A stretch of 64,000 nucleotides of DNA from Achromobacter sp. B7 (GTDB lineage Bacteria; Pseudomonadota; Gammaproteobacteria; Burkholderiales; Burkholderiaceae_B), in assembly GCF_003600685.1 (NCBI RefSeq), contig NZ_CP032084.1, forward strand, positions 6,138,001-6,202,000, written 5' to 3'. The translations under genes and the position numbers were made by a program. The notes beneath the pieces are model-generated. The model saw nothing but the letters and a program-made list of their open reading frames with translations. It made no database searches and was not told where the DNA came from. Position 1 is the first letter of the stretch; every line of letters begins with the position of its first letter. Of this stretch, positions 37,943-53,082 are shown piece after piece.

Positions 37943-40900
37943 TTATTCTGCGGAATCGTCCGTGCCGGCGTCGGAAGCCGGGGCCTGATCGTCCGCGCCC
38001 ACCGTAACCGGCGAGTCTTCGAACGGGTTGGCCTGCTGGCGAGCGGCTTCGCGTTCCGCTGCCTCCAGCTCTTCCTTGTCGCGGCGTGCGTGGTGGTAAG
38101 CCAGGCCGGTACCCGCCGGGATGAGGCGGCCGACGATGACGTTTTCCTTCAGGCCACGCAGGTCGTCGCGCTTGCCCATGATGGCGGCTTCGGTCAGGAC
38201 ACGCGTGGTTTCCTGGAACGAAGCGGCCGAAATGAACGAGTCGGTCGACAGCGAGGCCTTCGTGATACCCAACAGCACGTTGTCGTAGGTTGCCGGGATA
38301 CGGTCTTCGGCAGCCATGCGATCGTTGGCGTTCAGCAGTTCGGAGCGCTCGACTTGCTCGCCCGGGATGAACTCGGTATCACCAGCGTCAACAATGTTCA
38401 CACGACGCAGCATCTGACGAACAATCACTTCGATGTGCTTGTCGTTGATCTTCACGCCTTGCAGACGGTACACGTCCTGCACTTCGTCGACGATGTACGT
38501 CGCCAGCTTCTCGATGCCTTGCAAGCGCAGGATGTCGTGGGGATCGGCCGGGCCGTCCACGATCATTTCGCCCTTGTTCACCACTTGGCCGTCGTGCACC
38601 AGAACCTGCTTTTCCTTCGGAATCAGGAACTCGTGGCTCACGCCTTCCAGGTCGGTGATAACCAGACGCTGCTTGCCCTTGGTGTCCTTACCGAACGACA
38701 CCGTACCGGTAACGTCGGCGAGCATGCCGGCGTCCTTGGGCGAACGGGCTTCGAACAGTTCGGCCACACGCGGCAGACCGCCGGTAATGTCGCGGGTCTT
38801 TTGCGATTCTTGCGGAATGCGCGCCAGAACTTCACCCACGGCAACCTGCTGGCCGTCACGCACGGTAATCAGCGCGCCCACCGGGAACGAGATGTTCACC
38901 GAGTGATCGGTGCCGGCGATCTTGACGTCTTCGCCAGCTTCGTTGACCAGCTTGATCTGCGGACGCATGACGATCTTGCCGCCACGGGTCTTCGGCGTGA
39001 TGACGACGAGCGTCGACAGGCCGGTGACTTCGTCCACCTGCTTGGCAACGGTCACGCCTTCTTCGATGTTCTCGAAGCGGACGGCGCCGCCGTATTCCGA
39101 CACGATCGGACGGGTCAGCGGGTCCCACGTCGCCAGACGTGCGCCAGCCTTCACAGCTTCGCCATCGCCAACCAGCACGGTCGCGCCGTACGGGATCTTG
39201 TGGCGTTCGCGCTCGCGGCCGTTGTCGTCGAAGATCGCCAGTTCGCCCGAGCGCGAAATCGCAACGCGTTCGCCCTTGGCGTTCGTGACATAGCGCATCG
39301 TGCTGGCAAAGCCGACCAGACCGCTGGACTTCGTTTCGACCGCGCTGGCCAGAGCCGAACGCGACGCCGCGCCACCGATGTGGAACGTACGCATCGTGAG
39401 CTGCGTGCCCGGTTCACCGATGGACTGGGCAGCGATAACGCCAACTGCCTCGCCTTGGTTGACCGGCGAACCGCGACCCAGATCGCGGCCGTAGCAGTGT
39501 GCGCACAGACCGTGACGCGTTTCGCACGTCAGCGGGGTGCGGACCTTGACTTCGTCCACGCCGATGCGGTCGATGGTGTCGACCAGGTCTTCGTCCAGCA
39601 GGGTACCGGCGACGATGGCCGTTTCCTGCGTGTCCGGGTTGATGATGTCCACGGCGGCAACACGACCCAGGATGCGGTCGCGCAGCGGTTCGATGACTTC
39701 ACCACCTTCCACCAGGGCCTTCATGTTGTAGCCCAGCGACGTACCGCAATCGTCCTCGGTGATCACCAAGTCTTGCGTCACGTCGACCAGACGACGAGTC
39801 AGGTAACCCGAGTTCGCGGTCTTCAGTGCCGTATCAGCCAGACCCTTACGCGCGCCGTGAGTCGAGATGAAGTACTGAAGCACGTTCAGACCTTCACGGA
39901 AGTTCGCGGTAATGGGCGTTTCGATAATCGAGCCGTCCGGCTTGGCCATCAGGCCGCGCATACCGGCCAGCTGGCGGATCTGGGCGGCCGAACCGCGGGC
40001 GCCCGAGTCAGCCATCATGTAGATCGAGTTGAACGATTCCTGGCGCACTTCTTCGCCGTGACGGTTCACAACCGGCTCGGTGGCCAGTTGTTCCATCATC
40101 GCCTTGCCGACCTTGTCGCCGGCCTTGCCCCAGATGTCCACCACGTTGTTGTAGCGTTCCTGGGACGTGACCAGACCCGACGAGTACTGCTTGTCGATTT
40201 CCTTCACTTCGCGGCTGGCTTCGGCCAGGATGCCTTCCTTGGCGGTCGGGATCAGCATGTCGCCCATGGCGATCGAGATACCACCGCGCGTGGCCAGCTT
40301 GAAGCCGGACTGCATCAGCTTGTCGGCGAAGATCACCGTGTCGCGCAAGCCGCAACGGCGGAACGACTGGTTGATCAGGCGCGAAATTTCCTTCTTCTTC
40401 AGGGCCTTGTTCAGGACCGTGAAGGGCAGACCCTTCGGCAGAATTTCGGACAGCAGCGCGCGGCCGACCGTCGTTTCATGACGGCGGATCACGGGTTGCC
40501 ATTCGCCTGCCTCGTCGCGCTCGTGCTCTTTCAGACGCACGGTCACGCGGGATTGCAGTTCGACTTCGCCGTTGTCATAGGCGCGTTGCACTTCAGCGAC
40601 GTCGGTGAAGAAAATGCCTTCGCCGCGGCCGTTGATGCGCTCACGCGTCGTGTAGTACAGACCCAACACGATGTCTTGGGACGGCACGATCGACGGTTCG
40701 CCGTTGGCCGGGAACAGCACGTTGTTGGACGCCAGCATCAGCGTGCGCGCTTCCAGCTGGGCTTCCAGCGACAGCGGCACGTGGACAGCCATCTGGTCAC
40801 CGTCGAAGTCGGCGTTGAACGCCGCGCAAACCAGCGGGTGCAGCTGGATGGCCTTGCCTTCGATCAGGACCGGTTCGAACGCCTGGATGCCCAAACGGTG

Positions 40901-42186
40901 CAGCGTGGGCGCACGGTTCAGCATGACCGGGTGTTCGCGGATGACTTCTTCCAGGATGTCCCAGACCACCGGTTCCTGGCTTTCCACCAGCTTCTTGGCA
41001 GCCTTGATGGTCGTGGCCAGGCCCATCATCTCCAGACGATTGAAGATGAACGGCTTGAACAGTTCCAGGGCCATCAGCTTGGGCAGACCGCACTGATGCA
41101 GCTTGAGCTGCGGGCCCACCACAATGACCGAACGGCCCGAGTAGTCGACGCGCTTGCCCAGCAGGTTCTGACGGAAACGACCGCTCTTGCCCTTGATCAT
41201 GTCGGCCAGGGACTTCAGCTGGCGCTTGTTGGCGCCCGTCATGGCCTTGCCACGGCGACCGTTGTCCAGCAGCGAGTCAACGGCTTCCTGCAGCATCCGC
41301 TTTTCGTTGCGCAGGATGATTTCCGGCGCCTTGAGCTCCAGCAGGCGCTTCAAGCGGTTGTTGCGGTTGATGACGCGGCGGTACAGGTCGTTCAGGTCGG
41401 AGGTCGCGAAGCGGCCGCCGTCCAGCGGGACCAGCGGACGCAGGTCCGGCGGCAGCACGGGCAGCACTTCCATGACCATCCACTCGGCCTTGATGCCCGA
41501 CTTCTGGAAGCCTTCCAACACCTTCAGGCGCTTGGAAATCTTCTTGATCTTGGCTTCAGAGCTGGTGGCCTTCAACTCGCCGCGCAGCGTTTCCACTTCG
41601 CGGTCGATGTCGATGGTGCGCAGCAATTCGCGCACGGCTTCCGCGCCCATCAGGGCACGGAAATCGTCGCCGTACTCTTCGGTCTTGGCGAGGAAATCGT
41701 CGTCCGACATGATCTGGCCGCGCTTGAGCGGCGTCATGCCAGGTTCGATCACGCACCAGGCTTCGAAGTACAGAACGCGTTCGATGTCGCGCAGGGTCAT
41801 GTCGAGCACCATGCCCAGACGCGACGGCAGGCTCTTCAGGAACCAGATGTGCGCGACGGGGCTGGCCAGCTCGATGTGGCCCATGCGTTCACGGCGAACC
41901 TTGGCAACGGTGACTTCAACGCCGCACTTTTCGCAGATCACGCCACGATGCTTCAGGCGCTTGTACTTGCCGCACAAGCACTCGTAGTCTTTGATCGGGC
42001 CAAAGATCTTGGAGCAGAACAGACCGTCACGTTCAGGCTTGAACGTGCGGTAGTTGATGGTCTCGGGCTTGCGAACTTCGCCGTAAGACCACGAACGGAT
42101 CTTCTCGGGCGAGGCGATGCCGATCTTGATGGCATCGAATTGCTCGTCTTGCGAGACTTGCTTAAATAGGTCGAGTAGCGCTTTCA

Positions 42187-42187
<1 letters not shown>
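37943..42187 (-). CDS. rpoC: RNA polymerase beta' subunit
   Basis: A 1414-residue subunit holding the catalytic magnesium. The N-terminal zinc ribbon is [20 protein letters not shown], the catalytic aspartate loop is [12 protein letters not shown], the second zinc site is around [20 protein letters not shown], and the bridge/trigger region has [20 protein letters not shown]. The ATG overlaps the rpoB stop by one base (TAATG). Length is close to E. coli (1407). A bidirectional terminator follows. Confidence 0.99.
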
Positions 42188-46299
<4,112 letters not shown>

Positions 46300-46356
46300 G
46301 AGCACTCCGACTCGAGGTTGCATGGGCCGTCAACCACGGCCCTAGGTGATACGACT

Positions 46357-46403
46357 CCAGGAAACCCCCCTGAAAGGGCATACCCCCAGTAGGGGTTTCC
46401 TGG
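46357..46403 (-). other. 12-base inverted repeat in the rplL-rpoB spacer
   Basis: CCAGGAAACCCC (46357-46368) and GGGGTTTCCTGG (46392-46403) can form a 12-base-pair stem with a 23-nucleotide loop in the transcript between rplL and rpoB. No T-run follows on the minus strand. In E. coli the same spacer contains an RNase III processing hairpin; a similar role here is inference. Confidence 0.6.
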
Positions 46404-46409
46404 AAACGC

Positions 46410-46446
46410 AAAAGCCCGGGGACTGCAAACTGTGCTGTCCCCGGGC
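46410..46446 (-). terminator. Attenuator-like hairpin after rplL
   Basis: On the minus strand GCCCGGGGAC pairs with GTCCCCGGGC (10 base pairs; 46437-46446 with 46414-46423), with a 13-base loop, then TTTTGC. The short T-run suggests partial termination, which would set the ratio of ribosomal protein to RNA polymerase mRNA as in E. coli. It lies 15 bases past the rplL stop. Confidence 0.7.
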
Positions 46447-46460
46447 AGTTGACGCAGGTC

Positions 46461-46841
46461 TTACTTGACTTCGACCTTGGCGCCAGCTTCTTCCAGCTTC
46501 TTCTTGGCGGCTTCGGCGTCAGCCTTGGCCACAGCTTCCTTGACGGGCTTCGGAGCGCCGTCAACCAGGTCCTTGGCTTCCTTCAGACCCAGACCGGTCA
46601 GCTCGCGCACGGCCTTGATGACGCTGACCTTGTTCGCGCCGGCTTCCAGCAGGACGACGTTGAACTCGGTTTGCTCTTCAGCAGCGGCAGCAGCGCCACC
46701 AGCGGCGGGAGCAGCAACAGCGACAGCGGCGGCAGCAGCCGACACGCCGAACTTCTCTTCCATTTCCTTGATCAGCTCGGACAGCTCGAGCACGGTCATG
46801 CCAGCGATGGCGTCAAGGATTTCAGCTTTGTTAAGTGCCAT
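46461..46841 (-). CDS. rplL: 50S ribosomal protein L7/L12
   Basis: A 126-residue acidic stalk protein that recruits translational GTPases. It has the N-terminal dimer domain ([20 protein letters not shown]), an alanine-rich hinge at about 37-60, and the C-terminal factor-binding domain ([20 protein letters not shown]). The ATG at 46839-46841 was chosen; a TTG 15 bases upstream carries what is really the GGAG ribosome-binding site. It is 81 bases after rplJ. Confidence 0.98.
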   Translation of the reverse strand: MALNKAEILDAIAGMTVLELSELIKEMEEKFGVSAAAAAVAVAAPAAGGAAAAAEEQTEFNVVLLEAGANKVSVIKAVRELTGLGLKEAKDLVDGAPKPVKEAVAKADAEAAKKKLEEAGAKVEVK

Positions 46842-46922
46842 TTTTAAGAACTCCAAATATTTTGGTAATGCCAGGGTTTGGGTGTCGCTTCGTCGTTCAG
46901 CGAATTCCGGACAGCAGGGCGA

Positions 46923-47447
46923 TTAGGCCGCTGCCTTTTGGTCGCGCACAGCCGCGAGGCCACGGGCGAACTTGGTCGGAACTTCGTTGAGCGTACGCAC
47001 GAATTGCGCGATCGGGGCTTGCATGGTGCCAAGCAGTTTCGACAGCAACTCTTCGCGGGACGGCATGGTGGCCAAGGCCTTCACACCATCTTGAGTCAGC
47101 AGGCTGTTGGGCAATGCGCCCGCCTTGATGACCAGCTTGTCGTTGCTTTTCGCGAAACCAGCGATAACCTTGGCCGCCGAAACCGGATCAGTGCTGATGC
47201 CATAGATCAGCGGACCGGTCAGTTGCTCAGCCAACGGCTCGAAAGCCGTGCCGGCAACAGCACGACGGGCCAGCGAGTTCTTCAGAACTCGCAGATACAC
47301 GCCCGATTCACGCGCAGTTTTGCGCAGTACGGTGACAGAGGCGACGTCCAGACCACGGTACTCAGCGATAACAATCGATTGTGCCTTGGCGACTTCAGCC
47401 GAGACTTCCTCGATTACCACCGCTTTCTCTTGACGATTGAGACTCAC
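46923..47447 (-). CDS. rplJ: 50S ribosomal protein L10
   Basis: A 174-residue L10, the stalk base that carries the L7/L12 dimers. It begins [20 protein letters not shown], has [20 protein letters not shown], and ends with the helical L12-binding tail ([20 protein letters not shown]). In E. coli the L10-L12 complex represses translation from a leader upstream. Here a 255-base spacer upstream is a candidate leader. Confidence 0.98.
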   Translation of the reverse strand: MSLNRQEKAVVIEEVSAEVAKAQSIVIAEYRGLDVASVTVLRKTARESGVYLRVLKNSLARRAVAGTAFEPLAEQLTGPLIYGISTDPVSAAKVIAGFAKSNDKLVIKAGALPNSLLTQDGVKALATMPSREELLSKLLGTMQAPIAQFVRTLNEVPTKFARGLAAVRDQKAAA

Positions 47448-47702
47448 GGTTTGAACACTCCATCAAAAGACGCCTGGGGCCGGAGCCTTGCGCGTCAACC
47501 GAATGCGGCGCCTGGTCGAGTTCTTCGTGTAAAGAAATCTTCCTGGGGACGCCGTCTACGCTGGATCCGAACTAGATGAGCTTCGGGATTAAGCGGGGCA
47601 GCGGGGGTGCGAGCACCGTTCCACTACCCTGCTCCAGCGGTCTTTGACAGCAACATCCGGAGGAATCCGGATGCAGCCCAAAGTACGTTTACTGCTGTTG
47701 GC
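47448..47702 (-). promoter_or_regulatory. Candidate L10 leader (rplJL control region)
   Basis: A 255-base non-coding spacer between rplA and rplJ. Its position, length and GC-rich self-complementary stretches match the E. coli rplJ leader, where L10-L12 binding shuts down translation. No clear promoter was read by eye; weak -35/-10-like pairs exist near 47610-47645. The specific binding fold was not verified. Confidence 0.4.
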
Positions 47703-48404
47703 TTAGTTGGAAGCCGACAGCGAGGCAATTTCAACGCGAGCACCGCCGCCCATCGTGGACGAAACGGCCAGCTTGCGCAGGTAAATGCCCTTGGCAGCTG
47801 CGGGACGGGCCTTTTGCAGGGCGTCGACCAGAGCAGCCAGGTTGGTTTGCAGCTGTTCCACGCCGAACGACGCACGGCCGATCGTTGCGTGGATGATGCC
47901 AGCCTTGTCGGTACGGTACTGAACCTGACCGGCCTTGGCGTTCTTGACAGCGGTGGCGACGTCAGGCGTCACGGTGCCGACCTTCGGGTTCGGCATCAGG
48001 CCACGGGGACCCAGGATCTGGCCCAGGGCACCCACGACACGCATCGTGTCGGGCGAAGCGATGACCACGTCAAAGTCCATTTGACCGGCCTTGATCTGGT
48101 CAGCCAGGTCGTCCAGGCCAACGATATCGGCGCCGGCGGCCTTGGCGGCTTCAGCCTTGTCGCCTTGGGCGAACACGGCAACGCGAACCGACTTGCCGGT
48201 ACCGGCGGGCAGCACGACCGAACCGCGAACCAGTTGGTCCGACTTCTTCGGGTCGATGCCGAGCTGCACGGCCACGTCAATGGATTCATTGAACTTGGCG
48301 ACGGCGGTTTCCTTGACCAGGGTCAGGGCTTCAGCGACCGGGTACAGCTTGGTGCGGTCGATCTTTTGTGCAATAGCGGCGGCGCGCTTAGACAGTTTTG
48401 CCAT
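47703..48404 (-). CDS. rplA: 50S ribosomal protein L1
   Basis: A 233-residue L1, the mobile stalk that guides E-site tRNA out and, in E. coli, represses the rplKA mRNA. It starts [20 protein letters not shown], has [20 protein letters not shown] and the signature [16 protein letters not shown]. It is 2 bases after rplK, so the two are translationally coupled. Confidence 0.98.
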   Translation of the reverse strand: MAKLSKRAAAIAQKIDRTKLYPVAEALTLVKETAVAKFNESIDVAVQLGIDPKKSDQLVRGSVVLPAGTGKSVRVAVFAQGDKAEAAKAAGADIVGLDDLADQIKAGQMDFDVVIASPDTMRVVGALGQILGPRGLMPNPKVGTVTPDVATAVKNAKAGQVQYRTDKAGIIHATIGRASFGVEQLQTNLAALVDALQKARPAAAKGIYLRKLAVSSTMGGGARVEIASLSASN

Positions 48405-48406
48405 GA

Positions 48407-48838
48407 TTAGATCCCCTCAACCGTGATGCCCATGCTGCGGGCGCTGCCAGCGATCGTACGCACAGCGGCGTCCAGATCAGCGGCGGTCAGATCGGGGCCC
48501 TTGGCCTTGGCGATTTCTTCAGCTTGGGCGCGGGTCAGCGTGCCGACCTTGTCGGTATGCGGCTTGGGCGAACCCTTTTGCACACCGGCAGCCTTCTTGA
48601 TGAGGACCGTCGCGGGCGGGGTCTTCATGATGAAGGTGAAGCTCTTGTCCGCGAAGGCGGTGATCACCACCGGAATCGGCAGACCAGGCTCCATGCCTTG
48701 GGTCTTGGCGTTGAACGCCTTGCAGAATTCCATGATGTTCAGGCCGCGTTGACCCAGTGCCGGGCCAATCGGGGGGGAGGGGTTAGCTTTACCAGCCGGT
48801 ACTTGCAGCTTGATAAAGCCGACGATCTTTTTCGCCAT
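48407..48838 (-). CDS. rplK: 50S ribosomal protein L11
   Basis: A 143-residue L11 of the GTPase-associated centre, also required for RelA activation. It begins [20 protein letters not shown] followed by [14 protein letters not shown], and the C-terminal RNA-binding domain ends [16 protein letters not shown] lies upstream of the ATG. It is 63 bases after nusG. Confidence 0.98.
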   Translation of the reverse strand: MAKKIVGFIKLQVPAGKANPSPPIGPALGQRGLNIMEFCKAFNAKTQGMEPGLPIPVVITAFADKSFTFIMKTPPATVLIKKAAGVQKGSPKPHTDKVGTLTRAQAEEIAKAKGPDLTAADLDAAVRTIAGSARSMGITVEGI

Positions 48839-48901
48839 GCTTTGCTCCTTGCGGGTTATATCGCCCCGGCGTTAACAGCCTGGGCTCCCCGGGGGTTGAA
48901 A

Positions 48902-49435
48902 TCAGGTCTTTTCGACCTGGCTGAAATCGAGTTCGACGGGTGTGGCACGACCAAAAATGGTGACCGACACGCGCACCTTGCTCTTTTCGTAATTGACTTC
49001 TTCGACGTTGCCGTTGAAGTCTGCAAACGGACCTTCCTTGACCCGAACCATCTCGCCCACTTCGAAAAGAATCTTGGGGCGGGGCTTCTCGACACCCTCT
49101 TCCATCTGGGAGAGGATCTTTTCGACTTCCTTTTCGGAAATCGGGGTCGGACGGTTGCCCGAGCCACCCAAAAAGCCGGTGACGCGGTTCGTGTTCTTGA
49201 CCAGATGCCACGTTTCGTCGGTCAGGTCCATTTCTACCAGGACATAACCGGGGAAAATGCGGCGTTCGGTGATCGATTTTTGACCACCCTTGACCTCGAC
49301 GACTTCCTCGGAGGGCACAAGGATGCGGCCAAAGGACGTTTGCAAGGCCGCGCGCTCGATGCGCTCTACCAGGGCCTTGTGAACGCTCTTTTCCATGCCG
49401 GAGTACACATGGACGACATACCAACGCTTACTCAT
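48902..49435 (-). CDS. nusG: Transcription antitermination factor NusG
   Basis: A 177-residue NusG that binds RNA polymerase (NGN domain) and S10 or Rho (KOW domain). The NGN domain starts [20 protein letters not shown] and has [20 protein letters not shown]. The KOW domain has [20 protein letters not shown]. It is 9 bases after secE, the usual pair. Confidence 0.98.
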   Translation of the reverse strand: MSKRWYVVHVYSGMEKSVHKALVERIERAALQTSFGRILVPSEEVVEVKGGQKSITERRIFPGYVLVEMDLTDETWHLVKNTNRVTGFLGGSGNRPTPISEKEVEKILSQMEEGVEKPRPKILFEVGEMVRVKEGPFADFNGNVEEVNYEKSKVRVSVTIFGRATPVELDFSQVEKT

Positions 49436-49444
49436 TCGCCGTCC

Positions 49445-49825
49445 TTATTTCCAGCCCAACAACAGGCCGTAAAGAATCCATTCGATGCCCTTGTCGAGCA
49501 CCCACATGAAAATGCCCATGACCGCCACGAACGCAAAAACGATACCCGTCATTTGGGTCGTTTCCTTGCGGGTGGGCCATGCGACACGCTTGACTTCGTT
49601 GTAGGACTCGCTGGCAAAGCTCAGGGTGCGGCGGCCGGGCTCGCTGAACCAGGCAATTGCGGCTGCAATCACAAGGCCGCCGACAAACACGCCGATACGT
49701 GCAGGCATCGGCTGTGCGCTAAGCACGGAAAACCCGACGATGCCAGCAATAACGACGAGAACCGCCAGGCCGAGCTTGACCCGGTCGGCGGTGCTAGTTA
49801 CGGTTTCTACGCTGGTATTAGACAT
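49445..49825 (-). CDS. secE: Preprotein translocase subunit SecE
   Basis: A 126-residue SecE with three hydrophobic segments: two near the N-terminus (about 15-60) and the essential C-terminal one. The conserved amphipathic part is FASESYNEVKRVAWPTRKET just before it. The three-helix form is the E. coli type. Its partner SecY is encoded at 1675-3000. It lies 64 bases after tRNA-Trp. Confidence 0.96.
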   Translation of the reverse strand: MSNTSVETVTSTADRVKLGLAVLVVIAGIVGFSVLSAQPMPARIGVFVGGLVIAAAIAWFSEPGRRTLSFASESYNEVKRVAWPTRKETTQMTGIVFAFVAVMGIFMWVLDKGIEWILYGLLLGWK

Positions 49826-49889
49826 ATTGCGACGCGAGCCGCCGTGAATGCGTAACTCGCGATGATCTCCCGCGGGTTTATCCTGGCGG

Positions 49890-49965
49890 TGGCAGGGGCA
49901 GTAGGAATCGAACCTACAACCTTCGGTTTTGGAGACCGACGCTCTGCCAATTGAGCTATGCCCCT
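49890..49965 (-). tRNA. tRNA-Trp (CCA)
   Basis: A 76-base cloverleaf on the minus strand. The acceptor stem AGGGGCA pairs with TGCCCCT, the anticodon loop is CTCCAAA (anticodon CCA), the T loop contains GGTTCGATTCC, and a 3' CCA is encoded. It lies between tuf copy 2 and secE, a typical betaproteobacterial position. Confidence 0.97.
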
Positions 49966-50107
49966 AAAACACTACTGGCTTGCACTACATTCACTGACTT
50001 TCCGCTCAGCGCCTACGCGCAGGGTCACGGAACCGAACATCATACTACTTTTACAGCAAAGATGGATAGAGGGACTTGAGAGTCCACTCTACCCATCTGG
50101 GTATTGC

Positions 50108-51298
<1,191 letters not shown>

Positions 51299-51354
51299 GG
51301 CTGACTCCTGACCTGGATTGCGCTTCAGACTGAAGAAAAGAACTTGGAAATTTG

Positions 51355-51429
<75 letters not shown>

Positions 51430-51441
51430 ATTTAAAAATCT

Positions 51442-51515
51442 TGGAGCGGGTGAAGGGAATCGAACCCTCGTCGTAAGCTTGGAAGGCTTCTGCTCTACCA
51501 TTGAGCTACACCCGC
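51442..51515 (-). tRNA. tRNA-Gly (TCC)
   Basis: A 74-base cloverleaf. The acceptor GCGGGTG pairs with CACCCGC, the D arm contains GCTCAATGGTAGAGC, the anticodon loop is CTTCCAA (anticodon TCC), and CCA is encoded. It lies 12 bases upstream of tRNA-Thr. Confidence 0.97.
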
Positions 51516-51664
51516 GGCATACCCATTCACCATCTCTTTATCCCAAACCCTCAAAATCAAGGCCCGGGGAACCTTACAACCTTCTTTGCGAAGGCCGCCC
51601 AGTTCCCTAGGCCTAATTTTAAAAATCCAGGCAGACATCGCCTGGATTTATAGAGTTGGGTCTC

Positions 51665-51751
51665 TGGTGGAGGAGATTGGATTCGAACCAATGTAGGCGC
51701 AAGGCCAACAGATTTACAGTCTGCCCCCTTTAACCACTCGGGCACCCCTCC
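51665..51751 (-). tRNA. tRNA-Tyr (GTA)
   Basis: An 87-base class II cloverleaf with a long variable arm. The acceptor GGAGGGG pairs with a slightly imperfect CTCCTCC end, the anticodon loop is CTGTAAA (anticodon GTA), and CCA is encoded. It is the first gene of the tRNA-tuf-secE-nusG unit; its 5' end lies about 10 bases after the predicted transcription start. Confidence 0.97.
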
Positions 51752-51766
51752 AGCGGAGAACTTGAG

Positions 51767-51795
51767 ATTATGAACACTTTCGAATCCGGTGTCAA
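51767..51795 (-). promoter_or_regulatory. Strong sigma-70 promoter of the tRNA-tuf-secE-nusG unit
   Basis: On the minus strand: a perfect -35 TTGACA (51790-51795), a 17-base spacer, and -10 CATAAT (51767-51772; five of six). The start would be near 51760, just ahead of tRNA-Tyr. The short distance is typical of stable-RNA promoters. A/T-rich sequence upstream may act as an UP element. Confidence 0.8.
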
Positions 51796-51863
51796 ACGCT
51801 TCGGATGAAAATATTCAAACCTTTTGTTCAACCACTCGCGTTTCCGCGCAGAGGGGCCGAAGT

Positions 51864-53027
51864 TTACAGGTTTCCGCGAATTGCTGCTTGCAAAAGTTGC
51901 GAATAAGCGTCGGCGGTGAAATTTACGGGGTTGGTTCCCCCTGAGGGATCCTCGCTGGCCATGCGCCCTACCCGCTCGGCCTGCCCTTCGTCGATGCCGA
52001 TCTCGGCCAGCGTGTGGGGGATGCCCACCGCCTCGCGCAGTCTCAGCACCCAGTCCAGCACCGCGCCCGGGCCATCCCCGGGCAAATCCAGATAACGCGC
52101 CAGCGCCTCCAGCCTTGGCGCCACGGCATGCTGGTTTGCTTTGAGCACGTAAGGCATCAGGATCGCGTTGAGCATGCCGTGATGGGCGTCGTACAGCGCC
52201 CCCAATGGATGCGCCAGCGCGTGCATGGCGCCCAGGCCACGTTGGAATGCCGTGGCGCCCATCGTCGAGGCCACCAACATCTGCTGGCGTGCCTGCAAGT
52301 CGGTGCCATCGGCCACCGCTTGCGGCAGGTATTCCTTGATGATGCGCATGCCTTCAACCGCGATGCCGGCCGCCATCGGATGAAAGACCGGCGAACAATA
52401 CGCTTCCAGGTTGTGCGACAGCGCGTCCATACCGGTGGCGGCGGTGATTCTTGCGGGCAGGCCGACGGTGAGTTCGGCGTCCAGGATCACGACGGCCGGC
52501 AACATGCGCGCGTGAAAAATGATGCGCTTGACCTGCGCGGCCTCGTCGGTGATGACCGATGCACGGCCCACCTCCGACCCCGTGCCGGCCGTGGTGGGCA
52601 CCGCTACCACCGGCGCCATGCCCGCCACGTTCACCCGCAGATAGTTATCGCCGATATCTTCGAAATCCCACAGCGGGCGGTCTTGTCCCACCATCAACGC
52701 AATCGCCTTGGCGGCATCCAATGCCGATCCGCCCCCAAATGCAATGACGCCGTCGTGCCCGCCCTGCCGATAGGCGAGAACACCGTCTTCCACGTTACGC
52801 CCTGTTGGATTGCCCTTGATCTCGTGAAATACCTCGCAGTCCAGCCCCGCCTGGCGGCAGGCGCGCGCGGCGTCGGACAGCATTGGCAACGGCGCCAAGC
52901 CCGGATCCGTGACAAGCAACGGCCGGCGCATGCCCAGTTCCCGGCACCACTCGGGCAGCTCCTTGATTCGGCCGGGTCCGACCTTCATCGCGGTCGGGTA
53001 ATTCCAGTTAACGCTGGGCACAGTCAT
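51864..53027 (-). CDS. Iron-containing alcohol dehydrogenase
   Basis: A 387-residue group III alcohol dehydrogenase. The nucleotide-binding motif is FGGGSALDAAKAIAL, the family signature region is TTAGTGSEVGRASVIT, and the metal ligands are expected in ILDAELT, GMDALSHNLEAY and the His-rich GAMHALAHPLGALYDAHHG. It lies 55 bases from the aldehyde dehydrogenase in the same direction. The substrate is not evident; as last gene of a ligase/dehydrogenase set it may oxidise an amino-alcohol or its glutamylated form. It ends about 70 bases before the tRNA-Tyr promoter. Confidence 0.9.
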   Translation of the reverse strand: MTVPSVNWNYPTAMKVGPGRIKELPEWCRELGMRRPLLVTDPGLAPLPMLSDAARACRQAGLDCEVFHEIKGNPTGRNVEDGVLAYRQGGHDGVIAFGGGSALDAAKAIALMVGQDRPLWDFEDIGDNYLRVNVAGMAPVVAVPTTAGTGSEVGRASVITDEAAQVKRIIFHARMLPAVVILDAELTVGLPARITAATGMDALSHNLEAYCSPVFHPMAAGIAVEGMRIIKEYLPQAVADGTDLQARQQMLVASTMGATAFQRGLGAMHALAHPLGALYDAHHGMLNAILMPYVLKANQHAVAPRLEALARYLDLPGDGPGAVLDWVLRLREAVGIPHTLAEIGIDEGQAERVGRMASEDPSGGTNPVNFTADAYSQLLQAAIRGNL

Positions 53028-53082
53028 GGTTCGATTCCTGACATGGTTCGATTCCTGATTAACGTCGTGTCAAAGCGCTGTC

